Assembly: GCF_001513965.1 (NCBI RefSeq)
Contig: NZ_KQ948027.1
Span: 172,523 to 236,522, forward strand
DNA from: Streptomyces cellostaticus
Lineage (GTDB): Bacteria; Actinomycetota; Actinomycetes; Streptomycetales; Streptomycetaceae
Direction of reading: 5' to 3'
Length of the DNA stretch: 64,000 nucleotides
Shown here: positions 50,204 through 58,554 of the stretch, one piece after another
Position numbering within the stretch: the first letter of the stretch is position 1
Layout of the letters: each line of letters begins with the position of its first letter
Program-made: the position numbers and the translations under genes
Notes under the pieces: model-generated
Told to the model about the DNA's origin: nothing
Database searches by the model: none
The model's input: the letters and a program-made list of their open reading frames with translations, nothing else

Positions 50204-51846
50204 ACGTCGCCTCCCGGCCCCGCGGCGGGCCCGACCACCGTGCGCAACGGCAACCGCACCTCGAACACCGCTCCGCCCGCACCGTCCTGTTCGGACTCCG
50301 CCACCGTCAAGGTCCCGTCGAGCCGGGTGACCGCCTGCCGGACCAGGGCCAGGCCCAGGCCCCGCCCGCCGGGCCCCGCCGGCTTCGTCGAGAACCCCCG
50401 CTGGAATACCAGGTCGGCATGGGCGGGGTCGACACCGGGCCCGGTGTCCGACACGCGCAGCACCAGTTCGGACGCCGAGGTGTACGCCGTCACGGTGACC
50501 CGCGCTCCGACACTGCCCTGCGCCGCATCCACCGCGTTGTCGATCAGATTGCCGAGGACGGTCACCAGGTCCCTCGCCGACAGCTCGGGCGGGAGCACGC
50601 CGTCGTCCAGCCGGCTGTCGGCCGACACCACCAGCTCGACGCCCCGCTCATTGGCCTGTGCCGTCTTGCCCAGCAGCAGAGCGGCCAGCACCGGCTCGCT
50701 CACCGCCGCCACCACCTGGTCGGTCAGCGCCTGGGCCAGCTCCAGTTCCGCCGTCGCGAACTCCACGGCCTCCCCGGCCCGGCCCAGCTCGATCAGCGAG
50801 ACCACCGTGTGGAGGCGGTTCGCCGCCTCGTGCGCCTGGGAGCGAAGGGCCTGAGTGAAGCCCCGCTCCGAGTCCAACTCGCCCATCAAGGACTGGAGTT
50901 CGGTGACATCGCGCAGGGTGACCACCGTGCCTCGGCGCTCGCCCCCGGACACCGGTGACGTGTTCACCACCAGCACCCGTGACGCCGTCAGATGGACCTC
51001 GTCCACCCGGGGCTCCGACGACAGCAGCGCCCCGGTCAGCGGGGCCGGCAGGCCGAGGTCCGCGACCGACATGCCGACCACCTCCTGCTCCTCGCCCACC
51101 GCCAGCAGCTCCCGGCCGCCGTCGTTGATCAGCGCCACCCTGTACCGCCCGTCCAGCATCAGCAGCCCCTCGCGCACCGCGTGCAGAGCCGCCTGGTGGT
51201 AGTCGTGCATCCGGCTCAGCTCGCTCGCGTTCATGCCGTGGGTGTGGCGGCGCAGCCGGGCGTTGATCACGTACGTGCCGACCGCGCCCAGCAGCAGGGC
51301 TCCGCCCGCCACCCCGAACAGCGCCGTGACCTGGTCCTGGACCCGTTCGCTGATCGCCTCGACCTTGATCCCGGCGCTGACCAGGCCGATGATCCGGCCG
51401 TTGTCCGTCACCGGGGTCACCGCGCGGACCGAGGGGCCGAGCGTGCCGGTGTACGTCTCGGTGAAGGTGCGGCCGTGCTGGGCGGGGCCGATGCGGCCGA
51501 GGAAGCGTTTGCCGATCTGCTGCTGGTCGGGGTGGGTCCAGCGGATGCCGTCCGGATTCATGATCGTGACGAAGTCGACGTTCGTGTCCCGCATGACCTG
51601 GAGCGCGTACGGCTCCAGTTCGGCCGTGGGGTCGGAGGTGTGGATCGCCGCGCGGACCGAGGGGGCGTCCGCGATCGAGCGGGCCACCGCCGTCACCTGG
51701 CGGACCGCCGCGTCCTCGGCCTGCCGCTGGTCGCTGACGTAGGTGAACAGCGCGTACCCGGCCACGACCACCGCTATCAGCACGGCCTGCATGGCGAAGA
51801 GCTGGCCGGCCAGGCTGCGGGGGCGCGGGAGGGACGGGAAGCGCAT
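50200..51846 (-). CDS. DcuS/CitA-type sensor histidine kinase
   Basis: The 548-residue kinase has TM1 at ~17-38, an extracytoplasmic PAS-like (sCache) domain, TM2 at ~172-197, a cytoplasmic PAS (~215-320), a Spo0B-type helical region with the acceptor His in RSQAHEAANRLH, and a GHKL ATPase (NLIDNAVDA, DTGPGVDP, GFSTKPAGPGGRGLGLALV). This architecture senses C4-dicarboxylates or citrate outside the cell. It is divergent from the symporter by 151 bp and coupled to its response regulator. Confidence 0.92.
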   Translation of the reverse strand: MRFPSLPRPRSLAGQLFAMQAVLIAVVVAGYALFTYVSDQRQAEDAAVRQVTAVARSIADAPSVRAAIHTSDPTAELEPYALQVMRDTNVDFVTIMNPDGIRWTHPDQQQIGKRFLGRIGPAQHGRTFTETYTGTLGPSVRAVTPVTDNGRIIGLVSAGIKVEAISERVQDQVTALFGVAGGALLLGAVGTYVINARLRRHTHGMNASELSRMHDYHQAALHAVREGLLMLDGRYRVALINDGGRELLAVGEEQEVVGMSVADLGLPAPLTGALLSSEPRVDEVHLTASRVLVVNTSPVSGGERRGTVVTLRDVTELQSLMGELDSERGFTQALRSQAHEAANRLHTVVSLIELGRAGEAVEFATAELELAQALTDQVVAAVSEPVLAALLLGKTAQANERGVELVVSADSRLDDGVLPPELSARDLVTVLGNLIDNAVDAAQGSVGARVTVTAYTSASELVLRVSDTGPGVDPAHADLVFQRGFSTKPAGPGGRGLGLALVRQAVTRLDGTLTVAESEQDGAGGAVFEVRLPLRTVVGPAAGPGGDV

Positions 51847-51997
51847 GTCAGCAGTGTGCCTCTCGGGTTAAGCATGAACTAAATGAACGGAAGGGTGACC
51901 GCCCTCACAGACCGGGAGATAGTCACGGCATTCCCCAGAACGCCCGGACGTGAGCCGCACGCCGGTGATGCCGACGACGACGTCAAGGAGGGCAGCC

Positions 51998-53365
51998 GTG
52001 GCCGCCAGTTCCCCCGATACGGCACCTGCCGCACCCGCCGTGAAGCGGGACCGAACCCATTACCTGTACATCGCCGTCATCGTGGCGGTCGCGCTCGGTA
52101 TCGCCGTGGGGCTCATCTGGCCCGATGCGGGAGTCCAGCTGAAGCCGCTGGGTACGGGCTTTGTGAACCTGATCAAGATGATGATCTCGCCGATCATCTT
52201 CTGCACGATCGTGCTCGGGATCGGGTCCGTACGGAAGGCCGCGAAGGTCGGTGCCGTCGGCGGTATCGCGCTCGGCTACTTCACCGTGATGTCGCTCGTC
52301 GCCCTCACCATCGGGCTCGTCGTCGGCAATGTGCTCCACCCGGGTGACGGGCTGCACATCACCAACGCGATCAAGGCGTCCGGGCACGAGCAGGTGTCGG
52401 CCGACGCGCTGCCGCCGGTCGACTTCGTCCTGTCGATCATCCCGACCTCCTTCGTGGCCGCCTTCACCGGGGGGCAGGTGCTCCAGACCCTGCTGGTCGC
52501 CCTGCTCGCCGGGTTCGCGCTGCAGGCCATGGGCCCGGCCGGGCAGCCGGTGCTGCGCGGCATCGAGCACATCCAGCGGCTGGTCTTCCGCATCCTGGCC
52601 ATGGTCATGTGGGCCGCGCCGATCGGTGCCTTCGGCGCCATCGCGGCCGTCACCGGCTCGGCGGGCCTGGACGCGCTGGAGAGCCTCGGCAAGCTGATGC
52701 TCGGCTTCTACGTGACCTGCTTCCTGTTCGTCTTCATCGTGCTCGGCGCGCTGCTGCGGGCCATCGCCGGACTGAACATCTTCTCCCTGTTCAAGTACCT
52801 GGGCCGGGAGTTCCTGCTGATCCTCTCCACCTCCTCCTCCGAGTCCGCGCTGCCGCGGCTCATCGCGAAGATGGAGCACCTGGGAGTCAGCAAGCCCGTC
52901 GTCGGCATCACCGTGCCGACCGGCTACTCCTTCAACCTCGACGGCACCATGATCTACATGACCATGGCGTCCCTCTACATCGCCGACGCCCTGGGCACCC
53001 CGATGTCCGTCGGCGAGCAGATCCCGCTGCTGCTCTTCCTGCTGCTGGCCTCCAAGGGTGCGGCGGGCGTCAGCGGCGCGGGTCTCGCCACGCTGGCCGG
53101 CGGTCTCCAGTCGCACAAGCCCGCGCTGGTCGACGGTGTCGGTCTGATCGTCGGCATCGACCGCTTCATGAGCGAGGCGCGTGCGCTGACGAACTTCGCG
53201 GGCAACGCCGTCGCGACCGTCCTGGTCGGCACCTGGACGAAGGAGATCGACAAGGACCGGGTCAAGCAGGTCCTCGCCGGTGAGCTGCCGTTCGACGAGA
53301 CCACGCTTCTGGACGAGGATGCGGCTTCTGCGGAGGTTCCCGAGAAGGAGCTGGCCAAGGCCTGA
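51998..53365 (+). CDS. dctA: Cation:dicarboxylate symporter (DctA family)
   Basis: The 455-residue transporter of the DAACS/glutamate transporter family has STSSSESALPRL (the serine-rich re-entrant loop), GYSFNLDGTMIYM (substrate site) and about eight helices plus two hairpins. It takes up succinate, malate or fumarate with cations. GTG 51998 follows AAGGAGG, giving a conventional N-terminus; the frame is open further upstream. Regulation by the divergent kinase/regulator pair is expected. Confidence 0.92.
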   Translation: MAASSPDTAPAAPAVKRDRTHYLYIAVIVAVALGIAVGLIWPDAGVQLKPLGTGFVNLIKMMISPIIFCTIVLGIGSVRKAAKVGAVGGIALGYFTVMSLVALTIGLVVGNVLHPGDGLHITNAIKASGHEQVSADALPPVDFVLSIIPTSFVAAFTGGQVLQTLLVALLAGFALQAMGPAGQPVLRGIEHIQRLVFRILAMVMWAAPIGAFGAIAAVTGSAGLDALESLGKLMLGFYVTCFLFVFIVLGALLRAIAGLNIFSLFKYLGREFLLILSTSSSESALPRLIAKMEHLGVSKPVVGITVPTGYSFNLDGTMIYMTMASLYIADALGTPMSVGEQIPLLLFLLLASKGAAGVSGAGLATLAGGLQSHKPALVDGVGLIVGIDRFMSEARALTNFAGNAVATVLVGTWTKEIDKDRVKQVLAGELPFDETTLLDEDAASAEVPEKELAKA

Positions 53366-53458
53366 CCTCGCAAGAAAGCTCCGGACGTCCGGCTCCGCCT
53401 GAACCCGGGCCGGGCGTCCGGTCACCGCCGCCGGGCGGCTGAGTCTCCCCCCGTTCGC

Positions 53459-54079
53459 TCAGCCGCCCGGCTTTCCACTCACCCTGGCCACCAGTTCGGT
53501 GGCCGTCGAGGCGGGTACGCCCGCTGCGGTCAGCACCGTGACCGTGGCCGAGCGGCCCGCCTCTTCCGCTGTCACCAGCCCGTCGTTCACCGCCTCCATC
53601 ACCGCGAACAGCATCTGCTCGTGCACGTACGCGAGGGCCGGCGCGGGCAGCGGGGAGCTGAAGACGCCCTCGTCCAGGCCGTGCTGCAGCAGCCGCACCT
53701 TGTTCTCGCGCAGGGGTGCGAGGCGTTCGCGGATGCCCTGCACGGTCACCGTGCGCTGGGCGAGGGCCACCAGCAGCCGGTAGCGGTCGGCGATCTCCCA
53801 GATCGCGAGCACCGACCGGGCCACCGCCTCCGCCGGGTCCGCCAGCCCCTCGCGGGCTCCCGCGTCCGCGTCCGCCAGCGCCTCCACCGCCCCGTCGACG
53901 AGTGTGCTGATCAGCGCCTCACGGCTCGGGAAATGCCCGTACACCGTCCGCCGTACGACCCCTGCGGCGCGCGCGATCTGGTCCATGGAGGCGTCGGGGT
54001 CGCGCAGCAGCTCGGCGAGGGCGACGTCGAGGATGCGGCGCCGGTTGGCGTCGGCGCGGCTGGTGTTACCCGTGGTCAT
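53459..54079 (-). CDS. TetR family repressor
   Basis: The ~206-residue regulator starts MTTGNTSRADANRRRILDVALAELLRD, with HTH ASMDQIARAAGVVRRTVYGHFPSREALISTLVDGAVEAL. A second ATG three codons upstream (54088) is equally possible. It is divergent from an MFS drug-exporter gene. Three TTGCAC-N6-GTGCAA-type sites lie between them, so it most likely represses both genes until an exported compound binds. Confidence 0.88.
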   Translation of the reverse strand: MTTGNTSRADANRRRILDVALAELLRDPDASMDQIARAAGVVRRTVYGHFPSREALISTLVDGAVEALADADAGAREGLADPAEAVARSVLAIWEIADRYRLLVALAQRTVTVQGIRERLAPLRENKVRLLQHGLDEGVFSSPLPAPALAYVHEQMLFAVMEAVNDGLVTAEEAGRSATVTVLTAAGVPASTATELVARVSGKPGG

Positions 54080-54108
54080 GACGGTCATTCTGCACGCCCC
54101 GCCTCGAC

Positions 54109-54171
54109 TTGCACAGTGCTGTGCAGCGGCGTACATTGCACATGGTTGTGCAATTGCACGACGCTGTGCAA
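54109..54171. promoter_or_regulatory. Three TetR operators TTGCAC-N6-GTGCAA
   Basis: Site 1 (54109-54126) is TTGCACAGTGCTGTGCAG, with one mismatch at the edge. Site 2 (54136-54153) and site 3 (54154-54171) are perfect 6-bp inverted repeats with 6-nt spacers, placed back to back. They fill the gap between the TetR and MFS starts. Confidence 0.8.
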
Positions 54172-54206
54172 GTTCTCGTCGCGTACCGAGGAAGGCGATC
54201 CCTGCC

Positions 54207-55877
54207 ATGCGACTCGTCATGAACGAACCGGTCGAGAGGACGGACCACCCCTACGCCCGGCGCTGGTGGGCGCTCCTCGTGCTCTGCCTGAGCCTGCTGA
54301 TCATCGTGATGGCCAACACCGCCCTCACGGTCGCGGCGCCCGACATGACCCGCGACCTCGGGCTGTCCAGCGCCGACCTCCAGTGGGTGATCGACGGCTA
54401 CACCGTCCCGTACGCCGCGCTGATGCTGCTGCTCGGCGCGATCGGCGACAAGTACAGCCGCCGCGGCGCGCTCGTCCTCGGCCTCGTCGTCTTCGGCGGC
54501 GGAGCGGTCGCCGGCTACCTCGCCGACAGCTCCACGGCCGTCATCGCGGCCCGCGCCGTGATGGGTGTCGGCGCCGCGCTGATCATGCCCGCCACGCTCT
54601 CCCTGCTCGCCGCGACCTTCCCGCGCGCCGAGCGCGCCAAGGCCATCACGCTGTGGACCGCCACCGCGGGGCTCGCCATCGCCGCCGGACCGGTGGTCGC
54701 GGGCGCCCTGCTGCGCGACCACGGCTGGTCCTCGACCTTCCTGATCAACGTGCCCATCGCGGCAGTGGCGATCATCGGCGCGCTCGTCCTCGTACCGCCG
54801 TCCAAGGCCGGCCATCACGACCGCATCGACTGCGTAGGCGGCCTGCTGTCGGTGATCTGGACCGGCTCGCTGATCTACATGATCATCGAGGGACCGCACT
54901 TCGGCTGGGGCACCAAGGCCGTCACCGCGGCGGTCGTCGCCGGGGTGGGCCTGGTCGCCTTCGTCGCCTGGGAACTGCGCCACCCCCGCCCGATCCTGGA
55001 CGTGCGCCGCTTCACCAACCGCCGTTTCGCGGGCTCCAACCTCGCCGTGGCGCTCTTCTTCCTGGCCGTCTTCGGCGCCTTCTACTACCTCACCCAGCAC
55101 CTCCAGTTCGTCCTTGGCTACGACGCCCTGGAGACCGGCGTACGGATGCTGCCGCTGGCCGGCGCGGTCTTCGTCGGCTCGGCCCTCACCGGCTGGCTCA
55201 CCCCGCGCGTCGGCATGAAGTACACGGTCACCGCGGGCATGGTCGGCGGCACGACGGCACTCGCGCTGCTGACCCGGGTCGACGTGAGCTCGACGTACAC
55301 CGACTTCCTGGCCCCGCTGATCATCCTGGGCCTCGCCATCGGCCTCGCCCTCTCGCCCTGCACCGACGCCATCATGGGCGCCTTCCCGGAGTCCGAACTG
55401 GGCGTCGGCGGTGCGGTCAACGACACCTCGCTGGAGCTGGGCGGCTCGCTCGGCATCGCGATCCTCGGCTCGCTGCTCGCCACCTCGTACGGCGACCACC
55501 TCACCGACGCCACCGCGGGCAGCAAGCTCCCGGCGAGCGCTCTGGCAACCCAGGACTCGGTCGGCGCCGGGTACGCGGTCGCGCAGGGCATCGGCGACAA
55601 GGCCCACCAACTGGCCGCACAGGCCGCGCAGACGAGCGATGCGCAGCAGGCCGCGCAGCTCAAGCAGCAGGCCACCCAGCTCGCCTCCGGCGCCCGGCAG
55701 ATGGCGGACGCGGTCGGCTCCTCCTTCTCGGACGCGGTCGCCCACACCAGCCTGGTCGGCGCGGTGATCCTGGGCATCGGCACGGTCCTGGTGGCGGTGT
55801 TGCTGCCGCGCCGCGAGGCCGCCGTGGCAAAGGCCCCGGAAGAGGAACGGGAGCTGGTGGACAGCGCCGCCGGCTGA
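54207..55877 (+). CDS. EmrB/QacA-type MFS drug exporter (14 TMS)
   Basis: The 556-residue transporter has about 14 helices, GDKYSRRGALVLGLVVFGGG after helix 2 and motif-C-like GPVVAGALLRDHGWSSTFLINVP, typical of DHA2 drug:H+ antiporters. A long external loop with QQAAQLKQQATQLASGARQM before the last helix is a common feature of the group. ATG 54207 is used with GAGGAAGG 11 nt upstream; ATG 54219 is an alternative. It is controlled by the adjacent TetR. Substrate unknown. Confidence 0.9.
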   Translation: MRLVMNEPVERTDHPYARRWWALLVLCLSLLIIVMANTALTVAAPDMTRDLGLSSADLQWVIDGYTVPYAALMLLLGAIGDKYSRRGALVLGLVVFGGGAVAGYLADSSTAVIAARAVMGVGAALIMPATLSLLAATFPRAERAKAITLWTATAGLAIAAGPVVAGALLRDHGWSSTFLINVPIAAVAIIGALVLVPPSKAGHHDRIDCVGGLLSVIWTGSLIYMIIEGPHFGWGTKAVTAAVVAGVGLVAFVAWELRHPRPILDVRRFTNRRFAGSNLAVALFFLAVFGAFYYLTQHLQFVLGYDALETGVRMLPLAGAVFVGSALTGWLTPRVGMKYTVTAGMVGGTTALALLTRVDVSSTYTDFLAPLIILGLAIGLALSPCTDAIMGAFPESELGVGGAVNDTSLELGGSLGIAILGSLLATSYGDHLTDATAGSKLPASALATQDSVGAGYAVAQGIGDKAHQLAAQAAQTSDAQQAAQLKQQATQLASGARQMADAVGSSFSDAVAHTSLVGAVILGIGTVLVAVLLPRREAAVAKAPEEERELVDSAAG

Positions 55878-55909
55878 CCCCTGACGCCCTCTTCTCACCC
55901 CCATCCACT

Positions 55910-55941
55910 AACGTGCCGCTCCGGAACCGGAACGGCACGTT
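55910..55941 (+). terminator. Terminator after the MFS gene
   Basis: AACGTGCCG (55910-55918) pairs perfectly with CGGCACGTT (55933-55941), 33 bp after the stop. It is also close enough to the next start (55978) to be part of that leader. Confidence 0.55.
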
Positions 55942-55977
55942 CGTGCGTGTTCCCGAACGAGCATGGAGGCACGGGGG

Positions 55978-56742
55978 ATGAAGATCGACTGGGACCGGCG
56001 GACCTGCGCACGCAAGGGCCATGTGACCTACGCGCCGGACGATCCGCGGCTGCGGGTACGGCTGCACGCCGAGACCGCGCTCGGTGACGTCTGGCGCTGC
56101 CTGCGCTGCGGCGACTTCGCGCTGGGCGAGCCGCACGGCTCGGGGCCGGCCGACGAGGCGCCGCTGGTACCGCGAGGCAAGGTGCTGCGGGACCTGTTCA
56201 TCCTCCGCTTCCTGGCGATCGAGCGAGCCGTGCGCGGTGTGTTCATCGTGCTGGTCGCGGTGGCGGTCTGGAAGTTCAGCAACAGCCAGGACTCGGTGCG
56301 CCGACTCTTCAACGAGAACCTGGACGTTTTCCGCCCGGTCTTCCGGCACTTCCACTACGACCTCGACCACTCACCGGTCGTCGACTCCATCCAGAAGGCC
56401 TTCGGCTACAAGCACTCCACGCTGATGCTGGTCGCGGCCCTGCTGCTGGCGTATGCGCTGATCGAACTGATCGAGGCGGTAGGCCTCTGGTACGCCAAGC
56501 GCTGGGCGGAGTACCTGACGGTGGTGGCCACCGCCGCCTTCCTCCCCCTGGAGATCTACGAACTCACCGAGCACATCAGCTGGCTGAAGATCGCCACCCT
56601 GGTCCTCAACATCCTCGCGGTCCTCTACATCGCCCTGGCCAAGCGCCTGTTCGGACTGCGCGGCGGGCGCAGGAAGTTCGAGGAGGAGCGGCACAGCGCC
56701 TCGCTGATGGAGGTGGAGGAGTCGGCGGGGGTCACGGTCTAG
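55978..56742 (+). CDS. DUF2127 membrane protein
   Basis: The 254-residue protein has a cytoplasmic N-terminal region with WRCLRCGDFALGEPHG, a possible CxxC metal site. Four hydrophobic segments follow (AVRGVFIVLVAVAVWKF, TLMLVAALLLAYALIELIEAVGLWY, YLTVVATAAFLPLEIYEL, IATLVLNILAVLYIALAKRLF), matching DUF2127. ATG 55978 follows ACGGGGG. No function is known; no operon partner is obvious. Confidence 0.83.
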   Translation: MKIDWDRRTCARKGHVTYAPDDPRLRVRLHAETALGDVWRCLRCGDFALGEPHGSGPADEAPLVPRGKVLRDLFILRFLAIERAVRGVFIVLVAVAVWKFSNSQDSVRRLFNENLDVFRPVFRHFHYDLDHSPVVDSIQKAFGYKHSTLMLVAALLLAYALIELIEAVGLWYAKRWAEYLTVVATAAFLPLEIYELTEHISWLKIATLVLNILAVLYIALAKRLFGLRGGRRKFEEERHSASLMEVEESAGVTV

Positions 56743-56813
56743 GACGCACGCGGGTCCGCGCCCCGAATCCTTTGACCTGCCGGTGATTTCGGCACCAGGC
56801 TGGGAGGCTCGGC

Positions 56814-57275
56814 ATGACCAGTCGACACAGGGAGGCAGGCATGGGGGAATCGGGCAGGGTCGAGATCATGAGCTCGACCGAGTACCGGGCCCAGTACGGA
56901 GCGGAGCGGGAACCGTCGCCGCTCGCCCAGCGCCCCGGCCGCGTCGACCTCGCCGTGGAGATCCCCCTCCCGGACCCCGAGGGCCGCGCCCGCCTCCTCT
57001 CCCTCTACGGCTCCGCGCTCGGCCTCGGCAAGGACATCACCGACGAGGTGGTGACCCGGACCGAGGGCACGACGGCGTCCTTCACCGAGGAACTGATCTG
57101 CCGCTCCGTCCTGATCGCGGCGGAACGCGAGTCCCCGCACACGGAACCGGAGGACGTCCGGGCTGCCCTGGACGAACTCCTCTCCGACCGGGATCTGCTG
57201 ACTCGCCGGTTGCTCGGGGTCCGGGGGGACGAGGAGGGGGCGGGGCCGGCGGGGGTGGACGAGGGGGACTTCTAG
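56814..57275 (+). CDS. Truncated AAA+ ATPase, C-terminal lid remnant
   Basis: The up to 153-residue product contains LAQRPGRVDLAVEIPLPDPEGRARLLSLYGSALGLGKDITDEVVTRTEGTTASFTEELICRSVLIAAE. This is the arginine-finger/sensor-2 and lid region of AAA+ proteins. The N-terminal Walker A and B half is absent from the DNA upstream, so it cannot hydrolyse ATP alone. Starts at 56814, 56841 and 56868 are possible. It may be a decaying gene or a free lid domain. It sits directly before the type VII-type locus, whose secretion machinery uses ATPases. Confidence 0.62.
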   Translation: MTSRHREAGMGESGRVEIMSSTEYRAQYGAEREPSPLAQRPGRVDLAVEIPLPDPEGRARLLSLYGSALGLGKDITDEVVTRTEGTTASFTEELICRSVLIAAERESPHTEPEDVRAALDELLSDRDLLTRRLLGVRGDEEGAGPAGVDEGDF

Positions 57276-57447
57276 TGCCTCTGGGGGGGCGTGAGCAGTT
57301 CGAACGTGCATCACGGTCGTGCGTGGTTTGGCCGCCGTCGACTGGCCGGATCACGCCATACGCCGATCAACCGCGTTGCTTGTGCAACCCCTTGTGCGAG
57401 AATGTGTTCGATGTCATGGCACGTAAGTGACGTACGGGGGTGGGCTG

Positions 57448-57777
57448 ATGAAGTTCGACATGGGGGCGTCGACGCTTGCGACGCTGAGGCAGAGCACGAG
57501 CGGGTCGAGTGACGATCTGGGCGCGCTGATCCAGCAGTTGATTGCCGCGGCGCAGCCGTTGGAGGGGAAGTTCAACGGCGACGGCAAGGTCATGTTCGAC
57601 TCGTTCAAGCGGCGTGCGGATGAGATCACCGCCGCCTTGAACGGGTCGTTGGCCTCGATCCTAGGCGGCCAGTCGGGCATGGACACGGCGTTCGTCACCG
57701 GCGACCAGGAACAGGCCGACAACGCGCACCAGACCATCAGCGCCGCGAACTTCGACGCGGCCCGCTTCCGCGGCTGA
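57448..57777 (+). CDS. WXG100-like small protein (type VII secretion)
   Basis: The 109-residue protein starts MKFDMGASTLATLRQSTSGSSDDLGALIQQLIAAAQPLEGKFNGDGKVMFDSFKRR. The helix-turn-helix layout and length fit the ESAT-6/WXG100 superfamily, with FNG replacing the WxG turn. It lies 170 nt after the AAA+ remnant and heads a run of four small and one large gene in the same direction, the normal order of Streptomyces T7-type toxin loci. A partner for the protein at 57811 is likely. Confidence 0.72.
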   Translation: MKFDMGASTLATLRQSTSGSSDDLGALIQQLIAAAQPLEGKFNGDGKVMFDSFKRRADEITAALNGSLASILGGQSGMDTAFVTGDQEQADNAHQTISAANFDAARFRG

Positions 57778-57810
57778 ACATGGCCGAACCGCAAGGGGGA
57801 TGTGAACATC

Positions 57811-58119
57811 ATGGCCAACCAGGATCGTCGCTCGTACGACACCGGTGCCTCCGCCGACGTACAGAGCAGCCTGCAGGGCATCATCGGTCGCCTGGAGACC
57901 GTGCTGGGCGACCGCGAGCGTGCGGTGAAGGCCGCGATGGCGGACTACCAGGCTGACGGCGTGTCGGACGAGTACCACGGCAAGGAAGTCCGCTGGCACA
58001 AGGCGGCAGGCGAGGTCCGCGACATCATCCGGCTGGTGCGCACCACGCTGGAGAAGAACGACGGGACGGCGCAGGCCACGCTGGCCAAGGCGAAGGCGGC
58101 GGTCGACAACATCGGCTGA
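57811..58119 (+). CDS. WXG100-like small protein, second partner
   Basis: The 102-residue protein starts MANQDRRSYDTGASADVQSSLQGIIGRLETVLGDRERAVKAAMADYQADGVSDEYHGKEVRWHKAAGEV. It is predominantly helical with a central turn, as in WXG100 proteins. ATG 57811 has AAGGGGGAT upstream; a GTG at 57802 is too close to that site. It probably dimerises with the product of 57448 as a secretion chaperone or substrate. Confidence 0.72.
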   Translation: MANQDRRSYDTGASADVQSSLQGIIGRLETVLGDRERAVKAAMADYQADGVSDEYHGKEVRWHKAAGEVRDIIRLVRTTLEKNDGTAQATLAKAKAAVDNIG

Positions 58120-58153
58120 CGCGGCAGCAGATACGGGGACTAGGGGGAATGCT

Positions 58154-58552
58154 GTGACGGGGTGGGACATCGATCCGGCCGGTGTGTACAGCGTGCTGTC
58201 CAAGACAGGGGCCGCTGCGAAGGACCTGTCGGACGCGGGTTCGGCCATGCAGGGCAACCTGGAGGAAGCGGCCTCGGCGGCGGGGACTCTGACCGATCAG
58301 TACGGCCCGTACACCAGCACGGCCGGGCTGGTCGGTTCGGCACTGGCCCAGTTCGCGAAGCATTGGAACCGGGACCTTCTTTACATCGCCAAGCGGACGT
58401 CGAAGTCCTTGAACGGTGCGGACCAAGCCACCCGCCACTATGTGCACGGCTCGATCGAGCAGGCGGTGAACGCGCAGCAGGAGGCGGCCAAGGAACCGAA
58501 GGTGGACCTGCCCGGCAAGGGTGAGACGGGCCGGGGCACGGAGGGCCGGTAG
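58154..58552 (+). CDS. DUF6507 family protein
   Basis: The 132-residue protein begins at GTG 58154, TGWDIDPAGVYSVLSKTGAAAKDLSDAGSAMQGNLEEAASAAG. I recognise the WDIDPAGV opening from streptomycete proteins beside T7-type toxins (DUF6507). It is helical, WXG100-like, with a charged C-terminal tail (LPGKGETGRGTEGR). The toxin gene starts 2 nt after its stop, so it is probably the toxin's dedicated secretion partner. Confidence 0.75.
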   Translation: MTGWDIDPAGVYSVLSKTGAAAKDLSDAGSAMQGNLEEAASAAGTLTDQYGPYTSTAGLVGSALAQFAKHWNRDLLYIAKRTSKSLNGADQATRHYVHGSIEQAVNAQQEAAKEPKVDLPGKGETGRGTEGR

Positions 58553-58554
58553 GG

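Noticed and set aside
57361..57420. Direct TTGTGC repeats before the WXG100-like gene as a defined promoter
   Set aside because: Two TTGTGC copies are present but no convincing -10 at 16-18 nt follows either, so no promoter is called.
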